From Pigoraptor vietnamica (taxonomy: Eukaryota; Opisthokonta; Filasterea): a stretch of 11,438 nucleotides of DNA. How positions within the stretch are numbered: position 1 is the stretch's first letter; every line of letters begins with the position of its first letter. Shown here one piece after another: positions 7,015 through 11,438 of this stretch. Under the pieces are notes generated by a model, which had not been told where the DNA came from, searched no databases, and saw nothing but the letters and a program-made list of their open reading frames with translations. The stretch covers positions 1 through 11,438 of the forward strand of contig CALSCQ010001787.1 of NCBI GenBank assembly GCA_943704525.1, read 5' to 3'. The translations under genes were made by a program, and so were the position numbers.

Positions 7015-10000
7015 TTAACCGACGCCTCCCTCGCGCTGCTGCAGCTGGCGGAGCAGCTCGGCAAAGTCAACCTCGTGCGAGGACTCCCCCGCGGCGCCCG
7101 GCACAAACGCCCCACCCGCGCCCGCACCGAGGGACAGCGCGAGGGCATTGAGGTCGTCGAGTGGGTAGCTGAAGACCGACGGGTCGTAGAGGCCAATGGT
7201 CGCAACGGGAACAGAGGGAACGCTGCTGTACGAACACGAGGCATGAGCGTACCGAACAGTACAAGAGCACGACTTGCAAAGCCTGAACACGCGTGCAGTT
7301 GCGCACCTTCCGGGAATGACGGCGGCGATGGTGGAGCGCACGTAGTCCGTCCCAGGCTTCGTCTGCGTCGCCGTGAGTGGCGTGTAGTACTGACCAAACG
7401 CAATGTCCTTGGGGCGGTCGGGGAAGAGGACCTGTAGCTGTGGGAGGTCGTGTATCCTGCACGCACGCACGTGCATCGAAATAAGCACGCCGTCACTGTT
7501 TGCGCACAGAAGGCATTGGCCGTTGCGCAGACACACACCTGTCGGCAAGCGATCGAATGGCAAAGTCCTTCGCAAACCAGGGCTGGAGGTTCCACACCTG
7601 CCGAATGCCTGGTTGGAACACGCGGATGGGAACCCGTCAGAGACAACGAGCGCAGAAACACGATGCAAAATGCAGCACCAACACACCACAAACCACAGAC
7701 ACAGACACAGACACAGACACAGACACAGACACAGACACAGACACACACACACACACACACACACCCGCACACAAACGCGCACACACAAACGCACACGCAC
7801 CCATTTCATCCTCAGCGATCCACGCGACGGTGATTCCCCCGACTTCACTGTCACTGAAACGCAGCAAAAACGTGCCGTTGGGGCACGCGGACAAGAGGTC
7901 CTGCGCCTGTTGCTTGTTGCAGAAGCCCAGAATTAGCCTGCATGGGAGCGCGATCGCCAAATTGAGTAATGGAGGACAGTCTGCTAACAAAGAACGCAAA
8001 CCCGTTAGCACACAACGAAAGGTCGCTCGTGACACATCACGCACCCATCGACAAAGGGACCCTGCAGGTGCCGCGCGACGAGGGCCTCGCACCCGTAGAA
8101 CCACTCCCAGAACGTGAAGTCGCGGCCGGGCAGCGCGTCCTTCACTACGGCGTGTCGCGACACAATTCGGTCGTGGCCGAAGAAGGAGTCTGCGCGTAGT
8201 AACAGGCGAAGAGCGAGGGAAGGAACCGAGCCGTTATGCAGGTTTCGCAAAGAGCGTCAAAGTGGTTCACACGGCACTTGCAACGAAAGACATTAAGAAA
8301 AAAGTTAAAAAAAGCAATTTTTTTAAAAGTGCTGCACAACAAATAATAATCTACGCGCACGCACCGGCAAGCTTGTGTCCCAGGTAATCGAGATCGTTTT
8401 CGGAGAGGAGCCGACTGCTCGCCTGCGCAAAGTGGCTGTTGAGCGCCGCCGCGAGAGAGGCCCACGGCACCTCAAGCGGCACCTCGAACGGCACGCGTTG
8501 CTGCGAATTCAGACACACCGTCAGACACATTTTGAAAATGACAAATTCAAAAACGAAAGAAAAAAAGAAGAAATATAAAGAAATAAAAGAAGGGCGACGC
8601 AAGCAGCGCGACGGCACGGACACGCGCGATTCACACACCACGTCCGCGAAGGCGTTGTCCCAGAGGATGGTCGCCTGTGCGCTCGGCAGCTGGTTGCCGT
8701 GGACGATGACGACGATGGGCAGCGAAAGGGCGCGCACGCAAAAGCACAGCTGGCCGCCGCCCACAGTGAAGCGGCTCTGAAAGAGAATGGCAAACTTCTC
8801 CTCCGTCACGCTCATGTGCTGCGAGGGAAGTAATGAAACAGTGAATGAGACAGAGCAGGCCATCGACTTCTCAATTCCTTAACGAAGGGCAGGGAACGGG
8901 ATAGGGCCCAACAACAACCCACAAGTGGCGAGCCCTGCGCGCACACGCACCTCTCCGTCGCCCTTAGGGCCGCCCTCCTTCCGCTTGATCTTCTTGAGGG
9001 ACATGTTCTTAAAGTCCACGCGAATGGCGCCATCCGGACCCACCGAATCGAACGTTTTGCTGCAGCGACAAAGCGGTCGTCAGCCAGGCACGCGATGGCC
9101 AGTTTTGCGTCTCCTATTACAAGCAGCGGGACACAAGTTCGTTGTTGTTCGCCCTCACAATCAAGGGCTCGCGCTCACCGGTTGTTGAGAATGTCCCCCG
9201 CGCTGTTTCCAAACGCCTGCACGGCGGACGAGTCGCCGTGCGTCGACGGCGTCGCATTGAGTGCGACAGTGAACGATGGCAACGAGAGCGCCTCACGCGC
9301 CTGCTGCTCGCTGCAAGGCAAGCAAATACGCGTGCGTGAGACTTCACACAGAGCAGAGCAACCTCGGCGAATGCGTATGCAACACACGGCCTGAAATGCC
9401 ACGCACGCACGCACCTCACAATCGTCGCGACCACCTCCGGCGGTGTCACGTGGATGCCGAGCGCCTTGGCACCGAGCAGCCGCACAGTCGCGCTGAATTT
9501 CGACTGTGTCCGGAGCACCTGCGGCGGCTGCACTTCGACCACAAACGACGACGCGACGAGCGATCCGAGCAATCGGGAGGCCTCCGTCAGCAGCAGCCCG
9601 CACGCTTCCGCCGACGAGCGCGCCTCCGCGACGACGCCGCCGACGGTGACGGTGCGGGGCGCCTGTGCCTCAACGCCGCCCGCAATCAGCGGCACCTGGT
9701 GCGCGATCCGCTTGGCCTCCTTCGCGTGCTCACGTGACCGCCACGTGAGCCCCGCGATCGCCTCGCACCACTCCTGGATGTTGGACAAGTGCGTGGCATT
9801 GGCGCCGGCCTGCGCCCCGTTGCCGTCCGCCCCGGAGAACACGCCCATGCCCGACGCCGAGAGCGTCGCGCCGAGCTGCGCGGCCGCGTCCTCCGACTGC
9901 GACGCGCACAGCAGTCCCCTCCGCTGCTCCAGCCGCCACAGGCTCAGCTGGCCCTCGATCACGGCGCCCTGCACCACGGCAATGTCCGCCAACACGCCGC

Positions 10001-11091
10001 CGATGTGCGCCACGAGGCGGTCCGTGCGCGCGTTGGTCGCAACGGCATCGCCGGAGAAGGACGACTTGAGGTCGCCCAGCCGCTTCTTCGCAAGCTGCTC
10101 GTGCTGGCGCCCCTGCGCATTCCCCGGCGCGGCGTTCAGCTGCTTCACGAACGCCTCGAGCTGCGATATCTCCTGTATGCGGATCACGAGCGACTCGTGC
10201 TGCTGCGTGACCGCGCGCAGCTCCGACTCGTTCTCCGCCACTCGTCCCTGCAGCGACTCTAATTGCGCTGCGATCCGGAGCGCCTCGGGGTCACGTGGGC
10301 TGTCGGCACCCGCGGCTGCGGATCCGCCCGTCGACGACGACGACGATGCAGTGAGCTGTGCCATGTGCTCGCGCTCCCTCTGAAGGCAGCGCGCGAGTGT
10401 GTTCGCGAGCAGCACGGGATTGTCGCCGAACGCATTCCTGGCGGGAGCCGCAAAGAGTTCAAGGGGATGAATTGAGTTACTCGCGGATGGTGTTACCTTG
10501 TGACTGCACACGAGCACCGCCTCACCTGTACTGTCCCGCTATCTCCTCGAGGCGGAGGCGCAGCAAGAACGAGTCCGAGTCGTCGGCGAGATCAATGCTA
10601 CAGAGTGAGTTTCAGAAGGGCGCAGAGGCAGTGGAAGGAGCCAGCAGGGAGGTGCTTGAGTGAGAAGAGAGCAGCACGCATGTCCACGACAGAAACGACT
10701 GGCGGCGTTCGTCCCACGCACCTTTTTATCTTCTGCTCGAGCATGTTTTCGAGCAGTTCGGCGTACGCCTGGCATTGCACAATCGTAAGTAACAGTGAGA
10801 CAAGACGCGCATGGTTGCGTCGTAACAGCAGTAAGAAGCGGCCAATCAACGTACTTTGGCGCGGGACGGGTCGGCGCCGAGGGCGTCCCTGCATCAGATA
10901 TACTCCGCACGGTGAGAGACATTCCAGTGAGCTACAGACGCGACTACCTCCAAACATGCAGTGCGGGCCCACCATGGTTGCGCTTCGATCCAGTGCGCAA
11001 AGTAGTGGCGCAATTCGATCGGAAACTGCGCGCCATACAAGTTGCGGATCTCGGGGTGCCGCTGCAGGCGGTTTTTGGGAGCGCGCGGCAT
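7015..11091 (-). CDS. STAT: STAT transcription factor (STAT5/6-like architecture), 14 exons
   Basis: Exons in transcript order: 11091-10973, 10888-10855, 10768-10722, 10597-10526, 10437-9415, 9310-9179, 9059-8951, 8818-8639, 8500-8365, 8189-8045, 7937-7801, 7608-7539, 7456-7307, 7225-7015 (TAA). All have GT-AG ends and all phases agree, giving 854 residues. Domains: N-terminal oligomerisation domain (about 12-90, [19 protein letters not shown]); coiled coil with Ser/Gly-rich insertions (92-375, [16 protein letters not shown] near 312); DNA-binding domain (382-555, [19 protein letters not shown]); linker (556-655, FTFWEWFYG); SH2 (from about 660, GFCNKQQA and [16 protein letters not shown] with phosphotyrosine-binding Arg692). 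Tyr773 in [13 protein letters not shown] aligns with the activating tyrosine of animal STATs. After tyrosine phosphorylation STATs dimerise through SH2, enter the nucleus and bind DNA. The N-domain and coiled coil most resemble STAT5. No kinase or receptor gene is nearby. Confidence 0.96.
7226..7231 (-). other. tandem NAGNAG splice acceptor before the last STAT exon
   Basis: The acceptor reads TACAGCAG. AG at 7227-7226 gives exon start 7225, and AG at 7224-7223 would give 7222. The choice adds or drops one serine between GlySer and ValPro just after the activating-tyrosine segment. Both keep the frame. Confidence 0.6.
7694..7800. repeat. (CACAGA)8 plus (AC)12 and degenerate CA/GC tract in STAT intron 11
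   Basis: Eight hexamer units (7694-7741) run into 12 AC units (to 7764) and then a degraded CA-rich tail that reaches the exon boundary at 7801. On the sense strand the donor GTGCGTGTGCG opens directly into a TG-rich tract. It produces Asp-Thr and Val-Cys repeat frames in several readings that are not proteins. Confidence 0.95.
8305..8326. repeat. perfect 9-bp inverted repeat in STAT intron 9
   Basis: TTAAAAAAA (8305-8313) pairs with TTTTTTTAA (8318-8326) across a 4-base loop. It lies in a very AT-rich patch (about 8290-8350) of the intron 8364-8190, in sharp contrast to the GC-rich exons on both sides. Confidence 0.7.
8530..8592. other. long polypurine tract in STAT intron 8
   Basis: On the plus strand this is almost all A and G; on the sense strand it is a long T/C-rich tract about 30-90 bases upstream of the acceptor at 8502-8501. 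It probably serves as an extended polypyrimidine tract. Confidence 0.55.
10722..10888 (-). other. two very short STAT exons (34 and 47 nt)
   Basis: Exon 2 (10888-10855) encodes [11 protein letters not shown] and exon 3 (10768-10722) encodes [15 protein letters not shown]. Both are inside the STAT N-domain, where animal STAT5 has the corresponding helix. The exon 1 donor is fixed by homology: ending at TG (10973) restores the Trp of the Q-x-WD motif when joined to the G of exon 2. Automated gene finders may miss these exons. Confidence 0.85.
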
Positions 11092-11290
11092 GTGAACGGG
11101 CGTCGTTCGGCCTCAGTCGGCCCACGGCAGCACGCGTCTTCTTACTTCGAAAAGCGGACGGACACTACACCCACACACACCTGTATCTTAGCCCATGTCG
11201 CCATGGCAGCGACGCCACCTTTTATCCACTCTGACCAGGCAGCCGTGACTGTGCGCGCCCGCCTGTGTGTGTGTGTGTGTGTGTGTGAGT

Positions 11291-11339
<49 letters not shown>

Positions 11340-11438
11340 AAGGGCGTAAGTGCAACGAGACGAGTTGTCCCCTTTGCACGGACAGAATTCCTCGAAGTGG
11401 GGGGTAGCTTATTTCGGGAAGCGTGACGAGGGTAAGCA
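11092..11438. promoter_or_regulatory. STAT 5' flank
   Basis: This region lies upstream of the STAT start codon on the minus strand. It contains the large GT tract at 11264-11338 and no recognisable coding exon, TATA box or RNA gene. A stretch at 11389-11431 on the plus strand has an acceptor-like CAG before it and a GTAAGC after it, with one open frame, but no family can be recognised. Confidence 0.4.
11264..11338 (+). repeat. (TG)n microsatellite with one interruption
   Basis: About 75 bases of TG repeat are broken once by GAGTGG near 11287-11292. It lies about 170 bases upstream of the STAT start codon, so a length change could affect the promoter. On the STAT sense strand it reads (CA)n. 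Confidence 0.95.

Noticed and set aside
7403-8117. Plus-strand frames with Asp-Thr or Gln-Thr repeats
   Set aside because: They read the (CACAGA)n/(AC)n microsatellite of STAT intron 11 and flanking antisense exon sequence.
9454-10383. 309-codon plus-strand Ser/Ala/Cys-rich frame
   Set aside because: It is antisense to the long STAT exon 5, which has strong family matches.
10894-10973. STAT exon 1 reading on through [10 protein letters not shown] to the stop near 10894
   Set aside because: Continuing loses the family match. Splicing at GTGGGC (10972) restores the Q-x-WD motif and the frame of exon 2.
11389-11431. Possible plus-strand exon at the right edge, between CAG and GTAAGC
   Set aside because: Only about 14 codons, no recognisable family and no start; the frame is open by chance at this length.
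1-11438. CRISPR array, operon, phage or transposon content
   Set aside because: The short repeats are dinucleotide microsatellites without spacers; all genes are intron-containing; no transposase, integrase or terminal repeats were seen.

Overview
The window is nuclear DNA from a eukaryote with short spliceosomal introns (about 80-230 nt) and GC-rich exons. Many introns carry (GT)n/(CA)n microsatellites. Three protein genes could be reassembled exon by exon. Splice phases agree throughout STAT and the TTL gene. In the plus-strand gene they agree from the exon that ends at 1377 onward if one GC-AG intron is accepted; its first joins remain open. The combination of a metazoan-type STAT, a ciliary transition-zone protein (TMEM237 family) and compact GC-rich genes suggests a flagellated holozoan protist, most likely a choanoflagellate. 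That placement is inference; no species can be named from sequence alone.

Layout: positions 1-332 are lower-GC 5' flank with two small inverted repeats and a possible first exon of a divergent minus-strand gene. Positions 333-3992 (+) hold a multi-exon gene for a four-helix membrane protein that I recognise as TMEM237 (JBTS14). It has a long, charged, probably disordered N-terminal region and one apparent GC-AG intron. Positions 3993-4363 are the shared 3' flank of two convergent genes and contain an 18-bp tandem duplication. Positions 6490-4364 (-) hold a two-exon gene for a tubulin-tyrosine-ligase (TTL) family ATP-grasp enzyme that starts with a predicted transmembrane anchor. Positions 6491-7014 are the spacer between two co-oriented genes (STAT 3' end, TTL promoter). 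Positions 11091-7015 (-) hold a complete 14-exon STAT gene encoding 854 residues, with N-domain, coiled coil, DNA-binding, linker and SH2 regions, the activating tyrosine and a short C-terminal tail. Positions 11092-11438 are STAT 5' flank dominated by a GT microsatellite.

The genes do not form an operon or one evident pathway. TMEM237 acts at the ciliary transition zone, and TTL enzymes usually modify tubulin, so a ciliary link between those two is possible. The predicted membrane anchor of this TTL protein argues against a simple cytosolic axonemal role. STAT is a separate phosphotyrosine signalling factor. The most interesting items are the complete STAT with its activating tyrosine intact, the membrane-anchored TTL enzyme and the GC-AG intron. 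I found no tRNA or rRNA gene, CRISPR array, insertion sequence or prokaryotic system.
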